A stretch of DNA of 38,213 nucleotides from Mycobacterium sp. GTDB taxonomy: Bacteria > Actinomycetota > Actinomycetes > Mycobacteriales > Mycobacteriaceae. Of this stretch, positions 17,298 to 26,118 are shown piece after piece (positions within the stretch are counted from its first letter, which is position 1; each line of letters begins with the position of its first letter). The stretch covers positions 1 to 38,213 of the forward strand of contig JARLGR010000166.1 of assembly GCA_031292665.1 (NCBI GenBank). Reading direction: 5' to 3'. The notes under the pieces are model-generated. The model did not search any database. It worked only from the letters and a program-made list of their open reading frames with translations, and was not told the DNA's origin. A program made the translations under genes and the position numbers.

Positions 17298-18233
17298 ATG
17301 ACCGTGAGTTCGAGTTTCTGGTTCGCGCTGCCCCCGCAATTGCGGGACCCGGTGCTGTTCGCCATTCCCTTCTTTGTGTTGCTGCTGACGCTGGAATGGA
17401 CGGCGGCCCGCAAGCTGGAACGCCTCGAGGCCGCCACGCCACGGCCCGCGTCCGGGGCGCACCTCACCCGCGACTCGGTGGCCAGCATTTCGATGGGGCT
17501 GGTCTCGGTAGCCACCACCGCCGGATGGAAAAGCCTGGCCCTGTTCGGCTACGCCGGCATCTTCGCCTACCTGGCGCCGTGGCACCTCTCGCCCGCCTGG
17601 TGGTACACCTGGGTCATCGCGCTCGTCGGTGTCGACCTGCTCTACTACTGCTACCACCGCATCGCTCATCGCGTGCGCCTGATCTGGGCGACGCACCAGG
17701 CCCACCACTCCAGCGAGTACTACAACCTGGCCACCGCGCTGCGCCAGAAGTGGAACAACAGCGGCGAGGTCCTGATGTGGGTCCCATTGCCGCTGCTGGG
17801 AGTTCCGCCCTGGATGGTTTTCTTCAGTTTTTCGGTGAGCCTGATCTACCAGTTCTGGATACACACCGAGCGAATCGGCAAATTGCCACGGCCGTTCGAG
17901 TTCGTCTTCAACACCCCGTCGCACCACCGGGTGCACCACGGCATCGACCGAATCTATCTCGACAAAAACTACGGCGGCATCCTCATCGTCTGGGACCGGC
18001 TGTTCGGCAGCTTCCAGCCCGAGCTCTTCCGGCCGCATTACGGCCTGACCAAGCAGGTCGACACGTTCAACATCTGGAAGTTGCAGACCCGCGAATACGT
18101 GGCTATCGCGCGTGACTGGCGCTCGGCGAGCCGGCTGCGCGATCGGCTGGGCTATGTCTTTGGACCACCGGGGTGGGCGCCGCACCCGACGGGCGCCGTC
18201 GGGGCGGCCGTCCCGCTGGCGACGTCGGGATAA
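17298..18233 (+). CDS. erg3: Erg3-like sterol desaturase/fatty acid hydroxylase family protein
   Basis: A 311-residue membrane di-iron protein. The histidine clusters that hold the metal are complete: HRIAH (120-124), HQAHH (133-137) and HHRVHH (209-214). Three or four hydrophobic helices surround them (LFAIPFFVLLLTLEW, WYTWVIALVGVDLLYY, MVFFSFSVSLIYQFW). The family oxidises C-H bonds of sterols or lipids; the mycobacterial substrate is unproven. A TAGTCT box at 17291-17296 lies 7 nt before GTG 17304, so a leaderless start two codons downstream is possible. Confidence 0.88.
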   Translation: MTVSSSFWFALPPQLRDPVLFAIPFFVLLLTLEWTAARKLERLEAATPRPASGAHLTRDSVASISMGLVSVATTAGWKSLALFGYAGIFAYLAPWHLSPAWWYTWVIALVGVDLLYYCYHRIAHRVRLIWATHQAHHSSEYYNLATALRQKWNNSGEVLMWVPLPLLGVPPWMVFFSFSVSLIYQFWIHTERIGKLPRPFEFVFNTPSHHRVHHGIDRIYLDKNYGGILIVWDRLFGSFQPELFRPHYGLTKQVDTFNIWKLQTREYVAIARDWRSASRLRDRLGYVFGPPGWAPHPTGAVGAAVPLATSG

Positions 18234-18341
18234 CGTCGCGGTAACGCGGGGGCGGGGCGGCGCGAAAAACTCCTACATGGAGGTGAGCTACGCAGTAACG
18301 TCAACTTTGGTCGCCCTGTTCGACTCGACGGATCGGAGTTC

Positions 18342-19061
18342 ATGGTGCGCCGGCTGATAATACGCGCATTCGCCGCGTCGATCGCCGTCACGACACTCGC
18401 GTCCTGGCTGTCGCCCGGTACGGCCAGAGCGGAATCAACCCTGGTGTTTCCCGGCATGGAGATCCTCCAAGGCAACCACCTGTGCACGTTGGGCTACGTC
18501 GACCCGGCACAAAGAGTCGCGTTCGCGGCGGGGCACTGCCGGGGCGGCGAGGGAGCGGTCACCGACAAGGACCACAAGATCATCGGCCATATGGCGGCCT
18601 TCCGGGACAGCACGCCCAGCGGGACCGTCGTGGCCACCGATCAGCAGATCAGCGACTACGAGGCAATCGTGCTGGACAACAACGTGGCGGCGAACAACAT
18701 CCTGCCGGGCGGACGCCAGCTGATGTTGGCGCCTAACGTGGCGCTTTCACCAGGACAGGCGGTCTGCCATTTCGGCGTGAGCACCGGCGAGACCTGCGGG
18801 ACGGTAGAGAGCGTCAACAACGGGTGGTTCACCATGTCCCACGGCGTGCTCAGCCGCAACGGCGACTCGGGCGGACCCGTCTACCTGGCTCCGCCGAACG
18901 GCCCCGGGCAACTCGTCGGGATCTTCAACAGCATGTGGGGGGACCTTCCTGCGGCGGTGTCCTGGCCGGCCGCCTCGGAGCAGGTCCGCGAGGATCTCGG
19001 AATCCCAAAAGGCGCGCCCCCAGGTCCACTTACGCCGCAGCGCTCGTCGCAGCCAGCCTGA
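18342..19061 (+). CDS. Secreted trypsin-like serine protease (Rv1815-like)
   Basis: A 239-residue protein with a signal peptide ending at GTARA (residue 30). The chymotrypsin-fold triad is readable: H65 in AAGHC, probable D105 in ISDYEA and S176 in NGDSGGP. Four cysteines (48, 66, 142, 152) could form two disulfides. The N-terminal half is short, as in small bacterial trypsin-like proteases. Rv1815 is the positional equivalent. The 3' end overlaps the opposing Ddn-like gene by 32 bp, tail to tail. The natural substrate is unknown. Confidence 0.87.
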   Translation: MVRRLIIRAFAASIAVTTLASWLSPGTARAESTLVFPGMEILQGNHLCTLGYVDPAQRVAFAAGHCRGGEGAVTDKDHKIIGHMAAFRDSTPSGTVVATDQQISDYEAIVLDNNVAANNILPGGRQLMLAPNVALSPGQAVCHFGVSTGETCGTVESVNNGWFTMSHGVLSRNGDSGGPVYLAPPNGPGQLVGIFNSMWGDLPAAVSWPAASEQVREDLGIPKGAPPGPLTPQRSSQPA

Positions 19062-19485
19062 ACACCGGGATCGTCGGAGCGGCGGCCCGCAGCTGCTCGT
19101 CGCTGCTGTCCGGTGTCAACCCGCCTACGTAGTCTTTGACCTGCCGATACCACCTGGCCAGGTAGGCCCTCAGCACCTCGGGCTTGACCGCGTCGTCGAC
19201 CTCGCTGACGCGAGCGCGCTGGCGCCGCCAGCGCGGGCCCACCTCGACGACGCCCGCGGCCCTGACGTTGCGCACCCATTGCGTGTTGCCGCGGGGTGCG
19301 ACGACGTAGTCGACGCCATCGATAGTCAGCAGGTTGATCACCACCGCCCGCTGCTTTCCGCTCTTGCGGCCCCGGACGCGCAACGCACGGGTCCCGGCGA
19401 TGCTGATCCCCAGGTCGGCCAGCCAGCGGATTACCGCGTTGGCGGCCCGCTCAACCCGGTTCGGTTCGTCGTATCGGGTGGTCAT
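19030..19485 (-). CDS. Deazaflavin (F420)-dependent nitroreductase-family protein
   Basis: A 151-residue protein of the DUF385/Ddn family. The core reads [53 protein letters not shown] and the W-V-R-N stretch are family hallmarks and line the F420 site in characterised members. The N-terminal helix [15 protein letters not shown] is amphipathic. The start ATG has AAAGGA 7 nt upstream. It is divergent from the TetR gene over about 100 bp that contains a perfect dyad, which suggests control by that regulator. Confidence 0.82.
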   Translation of the reverse strand: MTTRYDEPNRVERAANAVIRWLADLGISIAGTRALRVRGRKSGKQRAVVINLLTIDGVDYVVAPRGNTQWVRNVRAAGVVEVGPRWRRQRARVSEVDDAVKPEVLRAYLARWYRQVKDYVGGLTPDSSDEQLRAAAPTIPVFRLAATSAAA

Positions 19486-19515
19486 GGCACGTCCTTTCGC
19501 GATTCGCCACCTTGG

Positions 19516-19534
19516 TAGAGAGCACCGCTCTCGT
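19516..19534. promoter_or_regulatory. Dyad operator candidate for the TetR regulator
   Basis: GAGAGC-ACC-GCTCTC (19518-19532) is a perfect 6-3-6 inverted repeat in the divergent gap between the Ddn-like gene and the TetR gene. Size, symmetry and position fit a TetR-family operator controlling both genes. Confidence 0.55.
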
Positions 19535-19585
19535 AATGGTCAGGCTGCCACATCGTCCGCCGAAAAACAAGAGCAGTGATCTCGG

Positions 19586-20287
19586 TTGTGCGAGACTTGC
19601 GACGTGGGCAAACGCCAGGAGTCGCGGGAGCAGATCGAGGTGCGAATCGTCGAACTCGGGCGCCGCCAGCTGGTGGATCGCGGCGCTGCCGGGCTGTCGG
19701 TCCGGGCGATCGCCCGTGACCTGGGCTTGGTTTCCTCGGCGGTGTACCGATACGTGTCCAGCCGCGACGAACTGCTGACCCTGCTGCTCGTCGACGCCTA
19801 TTCCGACCTGGCCGACGCCGTGGACAGGGCCCGCGAGACGGTGGGCGACCCGTGGACTGACGATGTCATCGCCATCGCGCGGGCGACACGGCAATGGGCG
19901 CTCGCACACCCGGCGCGCTGGGCCCTGCTGTACGGCACTCCGGTTCCGGGGTATCACGCACCGGCGGAGCGCACGGTCGCCGTCGGCACCCGGGTCGTCG
20001 GCGCGTTCCTCGACGCCGTGGCCGCCGGGATCACCACCGGAGACATCCGCTTAACCAATGATGTTGCCCCGCAACCGATGTCATCGGACTTCGAACGGCT
20101 TCGTCAGGAATTCGGATTCCCCGGCGACGACCAGGTGCTCACCAAGTGCTTCTTGCTGTTTGCCGGTGTGATGGGCGCGATCAGCCTGGAGGTGTTCGGC
20201 CAATACGGTGCCGACACGCTGACCGACGCCGATCCGCTGTTCGACGCCCAGCTTCGGTTGCTGGTCGGTGTGCTGAGCCAGCACTGA
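19586..20287 (+). CDS. TetR-family transcriptional regulator (Rv1816-like)
   Basis: A 233-residue regulator. The TetR helix-turn-helix spans about residues 12-58 (IEVRIVELGRRQLVDRGAAGLSVRAIARDLGLVSSAVYRYVSS), and the rest is a helical ligand-binding domain with FLDAVAAGI and FGQYGADTLTD. The frame starts with TTG at 19586; GTG at 19604 is an equally reasonable start, since neither has a clear ribosome site. It closely matches Rv1816 from memory. The ligand is unknown. The dyad at 19518 suggests autoregulation and repression of the divergent oxidoreductase. Confidence 0.9.
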   Translation: MCETCDVGKRQESREQIEVRIVELGRRQLVDRGAAGLSVRAIARDLGLVSSAVYRYVSSRDELLTLLLVDAYSDLADAVDRARETVGDPWTDDVIAIARATRQWALAHPARWALLYGTPVPGYHAPAERTVAVGTRVVGAFLDAVAAGITTGDIRLTNDVAPQPMSSDFERLRQEFGFPGDDQVLTKCFLLFAGVMGAISLEVFGQYGADTLTDADPLFDAQLRLLVGVLSQH

Positions 20288-20385
20288 CGGGTGAATTAGA
20301 ACGTGTTCAGCCGGCCCTTCGGTGCCCCGCTCGGCCGACCCTGGCAAAGCCAGCCCTACCCTTTCTGGTAGCCGCCCGACTCGGC

Positions 20386-20391
20386 TATCCT
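20386..20391 (+). promoter_or_regulatory. -10 box giving near-leaderless VOC gene
   Basis: TATCCT lies 8 nt before the ATG at 20400, so the transcript should start at or within 2 nt of the start codon. A small CTGGC-AAA-GCCAG dyad (20341-20353) lies upstream of it. Confidence 0.45.
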
Positions 20392-20399
20392 GCGAGGCG

Positions 20400-20900
20400 A
20401 TGACCGTCTCCCTGCAATCGCCGACGCAGATCGCGTGGGTCACTTCCGACATGGATGCCACCGAAACGGCCCTCACCGGCTTGTTAGGCGTCCGGAAGTG
20501 GGTGCAGATACCCGACGTGCACTTTGCTCCGCAGACATGCAGCTACCGTGGCAAGCCCGCCGATTTCGTAGCCACCATCTCACTGAGCTATCTCGGCGAC
20601 ATGCAACTGGAGCTCATCACCCCGGTCCGCGGGGAGAACATCTATAGTGACTTCCTGCGGGAATCGGGGCCGGGGTTGCATCACATCTGCATCGAGGCGC
20701 AAACCCCGGAGCGATTCGACGCGGCGTTGCGTGAGGCGGCCGAGCAAGGCGCCCCCGTGGTGCAGCAGGGCCTGATGCCCGGCGGGCTCCAATTCGCCTA
20801 CGTGTCGGCGCCCGAGGCAGGAGTGCCGTTCGTCGAGATCGCCTACGTCCCGCCCGAGATGAGGGCGTTCTACGACTACATCAAACAGGAGCAGCGGTGA
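20400..20900 (+). CDS. VOC/glyoxalase-fold family protein
   Basis: A 166-residue vicinal-oxygen-chelate protein. It has two beta-alpha-beta-beta-beta halves: TQIAWVTSDMDATETALTGLLGVRKW opens the first and GLHHICIEAQTPERFDAAL the second. Candidate metal or active-site residues are H in GLHHICIE, E in MQLELITP and E in VPFVEIAYV. The longer open frame upstream is rejected because a -10 box lies just before this ATG. The stop overlaps the GTG of the next gene (GTGA), so it is translationally coupled to the KstD-like flavoprotein. A role in steroid or aromatic catabolism is possible but inferred only from that partner. Confidence 0.8.
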   Translation: MTVSLQSPTQIAWVTSDMDATETALTGLLGVRKWVQIPDVHFAPQTCSYRGKPADFVATISLSYLGDMQLELITPVRGENIYSDFLRESGPGLHHICIEAQTPERFDAALREAAEQGAPVVQQGLMPGGLQFAYVSAPEAGVPFVEIAYVPPEMRAFYDYIKQEQR

Positions 20901-22408
20901 ACACCGAGATCCCGGCAACAGTCAGCGCTGACGACGTGACGTCGTGGTCGGATGACGTCGACGTGGTGGTGATCGGTTTCGGCATCGCAGGGGGCTGTGC
21001 GGCGGTCAGCGCGGCCGCCGCCGGCGCGCGGGTGCTGGTGCTGGAGCGCGCCGCCGCGGCAGGCGGCACGACTTCGCTTGCGGGAGGACACTTTTACCTC
21101 GGTGGCGGCACCGCCGTCCAGCAGGCGACCGGCCACCCCGACTCGCCCGAGGAGATGTACAAGTATCTGGTCGCCGTCTCGCGCGAGCCGGACCACGCCA
21201 AGATCAGTGCCTACTGCGAAGGCAGCGTCGAGCATTTCGACTGGCTAGAGGACCTGGGTTTTCAATTCGAGCGCAGCTATTTCCCGGGAAAGGCGGTTAT
21301 CCAGCCCAACACCGAAGGGTTGATGTTCACCGGCAACGAGTAGGTGTGGCCGTTTCTGGAAATGGCGAAGCCGGCACCACGCGGCCACAAGGTGCCCGTA
21401 CCCGGGGACACGGGCGGAGCCAGCATGGTGATCGAACTGCTGTTGAAGCGCGCCGCGAGCCTGGGGGTAAAGATCCGGTACGAGACCGGTGCCACCCAGC
21501 TCATCACCAACGGCGCCGGCGCGGTGGCCGGTGTGCTGTGGAAGCAGTTCTCCGAAACCGGTGCCATCAAAGCAAAGTCGGTCATCATCGCTGCGGGGGG
21601 ATTCGTGATGAATCCGGATATGGTTGCCGAATACACCCCAAAACTCGCCGAGAAGCCGTTCGTGCTCGGCAACACCTACGACGACGGCCTTGGCATCCGG
21701 ATGGGTGTGTCCGCCGGCGGCGCCATGCAGCACATGGATCAGATCTTCATCACGGCCCCGCCTTACCCGCCGTCGATCCTGCTCACCGGGATCATTGTCA
21801 ACAAGCTGGGGCAGCGGTTCGTCGCCGAAGACTCCTACCATTCCCGCACCGCCGGGTTCGTCATGGAGCAGCCGGACAGTGCCGCGTACCTCATCGTCGA
21901 CGAGGCGCACCTGGAGCACCCGAAGATGCCGCTGGTCCCGTTGATCGACGGCTGGGAAACCGTCGAGGAGATGGAAGCTGCGCTCGGCATTCCGGAGGGC
22001 AACCTCGCGGCCACGCTCGACCGGTACAACGCCCACGCCGCACGCGGCGAGGACCCCGACTTCCACAAGCAACCGGAATTCCTTGCGCCGCAGGACAAAG
22101 GACCGTGGGGTGCGTTCGACATGTCACTGGGCAAGGCGATGTACGCCGGATTCACCATTGGCGGGCTGGCCGTCACCGTCGACGGCGAGGTGCGGCGCGC
22201 CGACGGCACCGTCATCCCTGGGCTGTACGCGGCGGGAGCGTGCGCGTCCAACATTGCCCAGGACGGCAAGGGCTACGCCAGCGGCACGCAGCTGGGGGAG
22301 GGCTCGTTCTTCGGGCGCCGCGCCGGAGCGCACGCGGCCGGAAGGGCCGGGGGCGCGTCGGGACACAGCGCCGGAGCGCACGCGGCGCGCAGGGCCGGGT
22401 CCAGTTAG
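20897..22408 (+). pseudogene. KstD-like FAD flavoprotein (Rv1817-like) split by TAG
   Basis: A 504-codon frame of the fumarate reductase/3-ketosteroid dehydrogenase-like family. The FAD motif VIGFGIAGGCAAVSAAAAGARVLVLERA is at residues 26-53, and the late FAD region ends with LYAAGACASNIAQDGKGYASG. Codon 149 (21341-21343) is TAG in GNE-stop-VWPFLEMAKP, while the frame continues unbroken on both sides. From memory the M. tuberculosis protein has Lys there, so one A-to-T change explains it. Downstream conservation looks intact, implying a recent mutation, an assembly error or readthrough. The GTG start overlaps the preceding stop. The C-terminus carries a repeat tail. Confidence 0.85.
22320..22405 (+). 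repeat. 48-bp direct repeat at flavoprotein C-terminus
   Basis: A 19-bp sequence starting GCGCCGGAGCGC occurs at 22320-22338 and again exactly at 22368-22386, and AGGGCCGGG recurs at about the same spacing. It encodes an imperfect 16-residue repeat beginning AGAHAA and forms an Ala/Gly/Arg-rich tail. Confidence 0.8.
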
Positions 22409-24330
22409 ACCCGCGCGGGCTCCTTCTCCTCTTGCACGGGGCCCAGCCGCCACGGGCCGCCGCCGAGCAGACGGAGCTCCTGCTCGTGGTGCTGCTCGAC
22501 GGTGGGCCGGTGACTGACGCTGACCACGACGCAGTCCGGCAATTCGGTGCGCAGCAGGTGGTATAGCGCGTACTCAAGCCCCTCGTCGAGCGCAGAGGTG
22601 GCCTCGTCCAGGAATACGGCCTTCGGTTTGGTGAGCAGGATGCGTGCAAAGGCCACGCGCTGCTGCTCGCCGGGGGAGAGCACGCGGGCCCAATCCCGTT
22701 CCTCGTCGAGCCGGTTGATCAGCGGCGCCAGCGACACCTTGTTCAACACGTCGCGCAGTTCGCCATCGGAGATGCCGTCCGGCGAGTTCGGGTAGCAGAC
22801 CACTGTGCGCAAGCTGCCCAGTGGGACATACGGCAACTGCGACAGGAACATCGTCGCGTTATCGCCCTCGGGACAGCACAGCGTCCCCGACGCGAACGGC
22901 CACAATTCGGCCAGGCTGCGCAGCAACGTCGTCTTGCCGGCCCCGGAGCGCCCCGTGATGACCAGCGAGTCGCCGTCGTCCAACTGCACGTCCAGCGGGT
23001 CGATCAACCGGTCCCCGGCGGGCGTGCGCACTTCGACATCGCGAAGCTCAACGGCCGTTTCTTCGCTCGGTTTCACCAGCATGGTCGGCAGGGCGCGGCC
23101 TCGCTCGTTGGCGTCGACCAGCCCGTGCAACCGGATGATCGCCGCCCGGAACGCCGCAAACGCGTCGTAGTTGTTGCGGAAGAACGACAGCGAGTCCTGG
23201 ATGTTGCCGAATGCCGTCGCGCTCTGACCGACATCGCCGAAGTCGATCCGGCCGGCGAACAGCCGCGGCGCCTGAATGACCCACGGCAGCGGCACGATGG
23301 CCTGCGACACAGACCAGTTCCAGCTATTGAAGATGATGGTGCGTCGCACGAAGTTGCGGTAGTTGTCGATGATCGGGGTGAACCGACGCCACAGCTGCGC
23401 CCGCTCGACTCGCTCACCGCGGTAGAAGCCCACCGCCTCCGCGGCATCCCGCAATCGGACCAGCGCGTAACGAAATGCGGCGTTGAGTTTCTCGTTGTTG
23501 AAGCTGAGCGCAATCAGTGGGTGGCCCAACCAGATTGCGACCACCGTCGCGACCAGAACATAGACCAGGACGGTGAGGAACATGGCGCGGGGCACCTCGA
23601 TGCCCAGAATGTCCAGGTTTCCGGACAACTGCCACAAGATTGCCGCGAACGAGATCACGGAAGCCACCGCGTTGACGGCCCCGAACAGCAAGGTGCTGCC
23701 CGTGCCGTTGGACGGGATGTTCGGGGTGCCGCCGGCATTGGCGGTGAAGATGTCGATGTCCTGCTGGATACGCTGGTCGGGGTTGTCGATAGTGTTGTCG
23801 ATGAACAGGTCTCGGTAGTAGGCCCTGCCGTCGAGCCAGTCATCGGTCAGGTGGGCGGTCAGCCAGATGCGCCACGCGATGATGAACCGCTGCGTCAGAT
23901 AGATATCGATCATGAACCGGATGACGTACAGCACCGCCAGCACGCTGAAGATCGCGATCGACATCCAAAAGCCATGGATACCAGACTGTTTGACGTTGGC
24001 GTCGTCGGCTGCGATGCCTTGCACCGCCTTCTGGACCGCCGTGTACAGGTCATTGCCCTGGTAGCTGAGCAACACCACGAGACGCACCGACAGCAGCACC
24101 GACAGCAGCAGCACGCCCAGCATCAGCCAGACGCGCACACTGTCCGCCCCGACGAAGTATCCGCGGGTGATTCGCCAGAATTGCCGCCCCCACGGTGTGA
24201 GGTACCTGAAGATCAGCAGGGCGGCGAAGAGACAGATGGCGCTGACAAGCCACGCGATGCCAACCCAGCGCAAGGACTCCACGGGTGCCGCCGACCAGTC
24301 GATCGATGGCTTGAACGGCTTCGGGCCCAT
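22405..24330 (-). CDS. bacA: BacA/SbmA-type ABC transporter (Rv1819c-like)
   Basis: A 641-residue fused ABC transporter. Residues 1 to about 380 form the SbmA/BacA-type membrane domain with some six helices ([41 protein letters not shown]). The ATPase domain has Walker [12 protein letters not shown] (K466), signature LSPGEQQ (551-557) and Walker [14 protein letters not shown]. The M. tuberculosis homologue imports hydrophilic molecules including cobalamin and bleomycin. ATG at 24330 is preferred over the upstream one at 24348, since GGAG lies about 8 nt before it and the protein then begins [12 protein letters not shown] like its homologue. The stop overlaps the flavoprotein stop, tail to tail. 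Confidence 0.93.
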   Translation of the reverse strand: MGPKPFKPSIDWSAAPVESLRWVGIAWLVSAICLFAALLIFRYLTPWGRQFWRITRGYFVGADSVRVWLMLGVLLLSVLLSVRLVVLLSYQGNDLYTAVQKAVQGIAADDANVKQSGIHGFWMSIAIFSVLAVLYVIRFMIDIYLTQRFIIAWRIWLTAHLTDDWLDGRAYYRDLFIDNTIDNPDQRIQQDIDIFTANAGGTPNIPSNGTGSTLLFGAVNAVASVISFAAILWQLSGNLDILGIEVPRAMFLTVLVYVLVATVVAIWLGHPLIALSFNNEKLNAAFRYALVRLRDAAEAVGFYRGERVERAQLWRRFTPIIDNYRNFVRRTIIFNSWNWSVSQAIVPLPWVIQAPRLFAGRIDFGDVGQSATAFGNIQDSLSFFRNNYDAFAAFRAAIIRLHGLVDANERGRALPTMLVKPSEETAVELRDVEVRTPAGDRLIDPLDVQLDDGDSLVITGRSGAGKTTLLRSLAELWPFASGTLCCPEGDNATMFLSQLPYVPLGSLRTVVCYPNSPDGISDGELRDVLNKVSLAPLINRLDEERDWARVLSPGEQQRVAFARILLTKPKAVFLDEATSALDEGLEYALYHLLRTELPDCVVVSVSHRPTVEQHHEQELRLLGGGPWRLGPVQEEKEPARV

Positions 24331-24408
24331 GGTCGATGTCTCCTTCACGTCGAGCGGGACTGCCCTTGCACATCAAATCCTCCGGCGAAGGTACCCGAAG
24401 GCGGTGGA

Positions 24409-24414
24409 TAGGCT
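24409..24414 (+). promoter_or_regulatory. -10 box for leaderless ilvG
   Basis: TAGGCT is followed by exactly 6 nt and then the ilvG ATG at 24421, so transcription should start on the start codon. No ribosome site is visible, as expected for a leaderless mRNA. Confidence 0.55.
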
Positions 24415-24420
24415 GCGGCT

Positions 24421-26073
24421 ATGAGTACCGACGCCGTCTCGACCCAGACATTCCACGCCGGCCGGCTCATCGCTCGCCGCCTGCGGGCCAGCGGTGTCGA
24501 CACGCTCTTCACGTTGTCGGGCGGCCACCTGTTTTCCATCTACGACGGCTGCCGTGACGAGGGCATCCGCCTGATCGACACCCGCCACGAGCAGACCGCC
24601 GCCTTCGCCGCGGAGGGCTGGTCGAAGGTGACGCGGGTGCCCGGCGTGGCCGCGCTCACCGCCGGCCCGGGCGTGACCAACGGGATGAGCGCGATGGCGG
24701 CCGCGCAGCAGAACCAGTCGCCTCTGGTGGTGCTCGGCGGCCGGGCGCCCGCGGGGCGGTGGGGCATGGGCTCGCTGCAGGAGATCGACCATGTGCCGTT
24801 TGTGGCGCCCCTGACTCGCTTCGCCGCCACGGCGGAGTCGCCCGACGCCGCCGGCCCGCTGGTCGACGAGGCCCTGCGCGCGGCCGTCGGCGCGCCGTCG
24901 GGTGTGGCGTTCGTCGACTTCCCGATGGACCATGTGTTCTCGATGGCGGAGGATCCGGGTCGCCCCGGCGCTCTCACGGGCCTGCCGCCGGCCCCGGCTC
25001 CGGACGGCTCGGATGACCATGCCCTGGAACGGGCGGCCGATCTGCTGGCGGCGGCGCGCCGACCGGTGATCATGGCGGGCACCAACGTCTGGTGGGGGCA
25101 CGGGGAGGCGGCGCTGCTTCGCCTCGCCGAGCAATGCCATATCCCGGTGCTGATGAACGGGATGGCCCGCGGCACGGTGCCGGCCGACCATCCGTTGGCC
25201 TTCTCGAGGGTGCGGGGTAAAGCGTTGAGCGAGGCCGACGTTGCCCTCATCGTCGGCGTGCCGATGGACTTCCGGCTGGGCTTCGGCGGGGTATTCGGGT
25301 CGCAGACCCGGCTCGTCGTCGCGGACCGCGTCGAGCCCGAGCGCAAACACCCACGTCCGGTAGAGGCCGAGCTCTACGGCGACCTCACGTCGACCCTGTC
25401 GGCGCTGGCCGGCGCGGGTGGGGGCGACCATCACGACTGGGTCGACGAACTCCGGACGGCCGAGACCGCGGCGCGGGGCCTGGAGAAGGCCGAGCTGGGC
25501 GACGACCGGATCCCGCTGCATCCGATGCGGGTGTACGCCGAGCTGGCGCCGATGCTGGACCGGGACGCCGTCGTCGTCATCGACGCCGGCGATTTCGGGT
25601 CGTACGCCGGCCGCGTGATCGACAGCTACCTGCCGGGCTGCTGGCTGGACAGCGGCCCCTTCGGCTGCCTCGGTTCGGGACCCGGGTACGCGCTGGCCGC
25701 GAAGCTCGCCCGACCGGACCGCCAGGTGGTCCTGCTGCAGGGGGACGGTGCATTCGGCTTCAGCGGCATGGAATGGGACACATTGGTGCGGCACGACGTT
25801 CCGGTCGTGTCGGTGATCGGCAACAACGGAATCTGGGCCCTGGAAAAGCACCCCATGGAGGCGTTGTACGGCTATTCGGTGGTCGCGGAGTTGCGACCGG
25901 GCACGCGCTACGACGAGGTGGTGCGCGCCCTGGGCGGGCACGGCGAGCTGGTGGCCGCGCCCGCCGAGCTGCGCCCCGCGCTGGAACGTGCCTTCACCAG
26001 TGGCCTGCCCGCCGTCGTCAATGTGCTCACCGACCCGAACGTCGCCTACCCCCGCCGATCGAATTTGGCGTAA
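24421..26073 (+). CDS. ilvG: IlvG, acetolactate synthase-like ThDP enzyme
   Basis: A 550-residue thiamine diphosphate enzyme with the three-domain acetohydroxyacid synthase layout. The catalytic Glu is E57 in [14 protein letters not shown]. The ThDP/Mg2+ motif starts at GDG (441-443) and closes at N468-N469 (SVIGNNGIW). The central nucleotide-binding-like domain spans about 190-330. From memory the M. tuberculosis homologue (Rv1820) is annotated IlvG, but the main enzyme there is IlvB1/IlvN, so biosynthetic activity is uncertain. No regulatory subunit gene is nearby. It is divergent from bacA across 90 bp. Confidence 0.88.
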   Translation: MSTDAVSTQTFHAGRLIARRLRASGVDTLFTLSGGHLFSIYDGCRDEGIRLIDTRHEQTAAFAAEGWSKVTRVPGVAALTAGPGVTNGMSAMAAAQQNQSPLVVLGGRAPAGRWGMGSLQEIDHVPFVAPLTRFAATAESPDAAGPLVDEALRAAVGAPSGVAFVDFPMDHVFSMAEDPGRPGALTGLPPAPAPDGSDDHALERAADLLAAARRPVIMAGTNVWWGHGEAALLRLAEQCHIPVLMNGMARGTVPADHPLAFSRVRGKALSEADVALIVGVPMDFRLGFGGVFGSQTRLVVADRVEPERKHPRPVEAELYGDLTSTLSALAGAGGGDHHDWVDELRTAETAARGLEKAELGDDRIPLHPMRVYAELAPMLDRDAVVVIDAGDFGSYAGRVIDSYLPGCWLDSGPFGCLGSGPGYALAAKLARPDRQVVLLQGDGAFGFSGMEWDTLVRHDVPVVSVIGNNGIWALEKHPMEALYGYSVVAELRPGTRYDEVVRALGGHGELVAAPAELRPALERAFTSGLPAVVNVLTDPNVAYPRRSNLA

Positions 26074-26106
26074 TCCTCGCGCGCTCACGGCGGTAGGCCG
26101 GTCGCG

Positions 26107-26112
26107 TACCGT
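26107..26112 (+). promoter_or_regulatory. -10 box for leaderless secA2
   Basis: TACCGT is followed by 6 nt and GTG at 26119. The spacing is that of leaderless mycobacterial genes and supports this GTG as the secA2 start. Confidence 0.45.
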
Positions 26113-26118
26113 TGACCT

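Noticed and set aside
18234..18341. Promoter or small gene before the secreted protease
   Set aside because: No convincing -10, dyad or coding pattern was seen in this 108-bp gap.
23125..24411. 428-codon plus-strand frame opposite bacA
   Set aside because: It is very rich in Gln, Asp, His and Arg with no domain; BacA on the minus strand is certain.
24373..26088. 571-codon minus-strand frame opposite ilvG
   Set aside because: It is antisense to a clear ThDP enzyme and has no recognisable domain.
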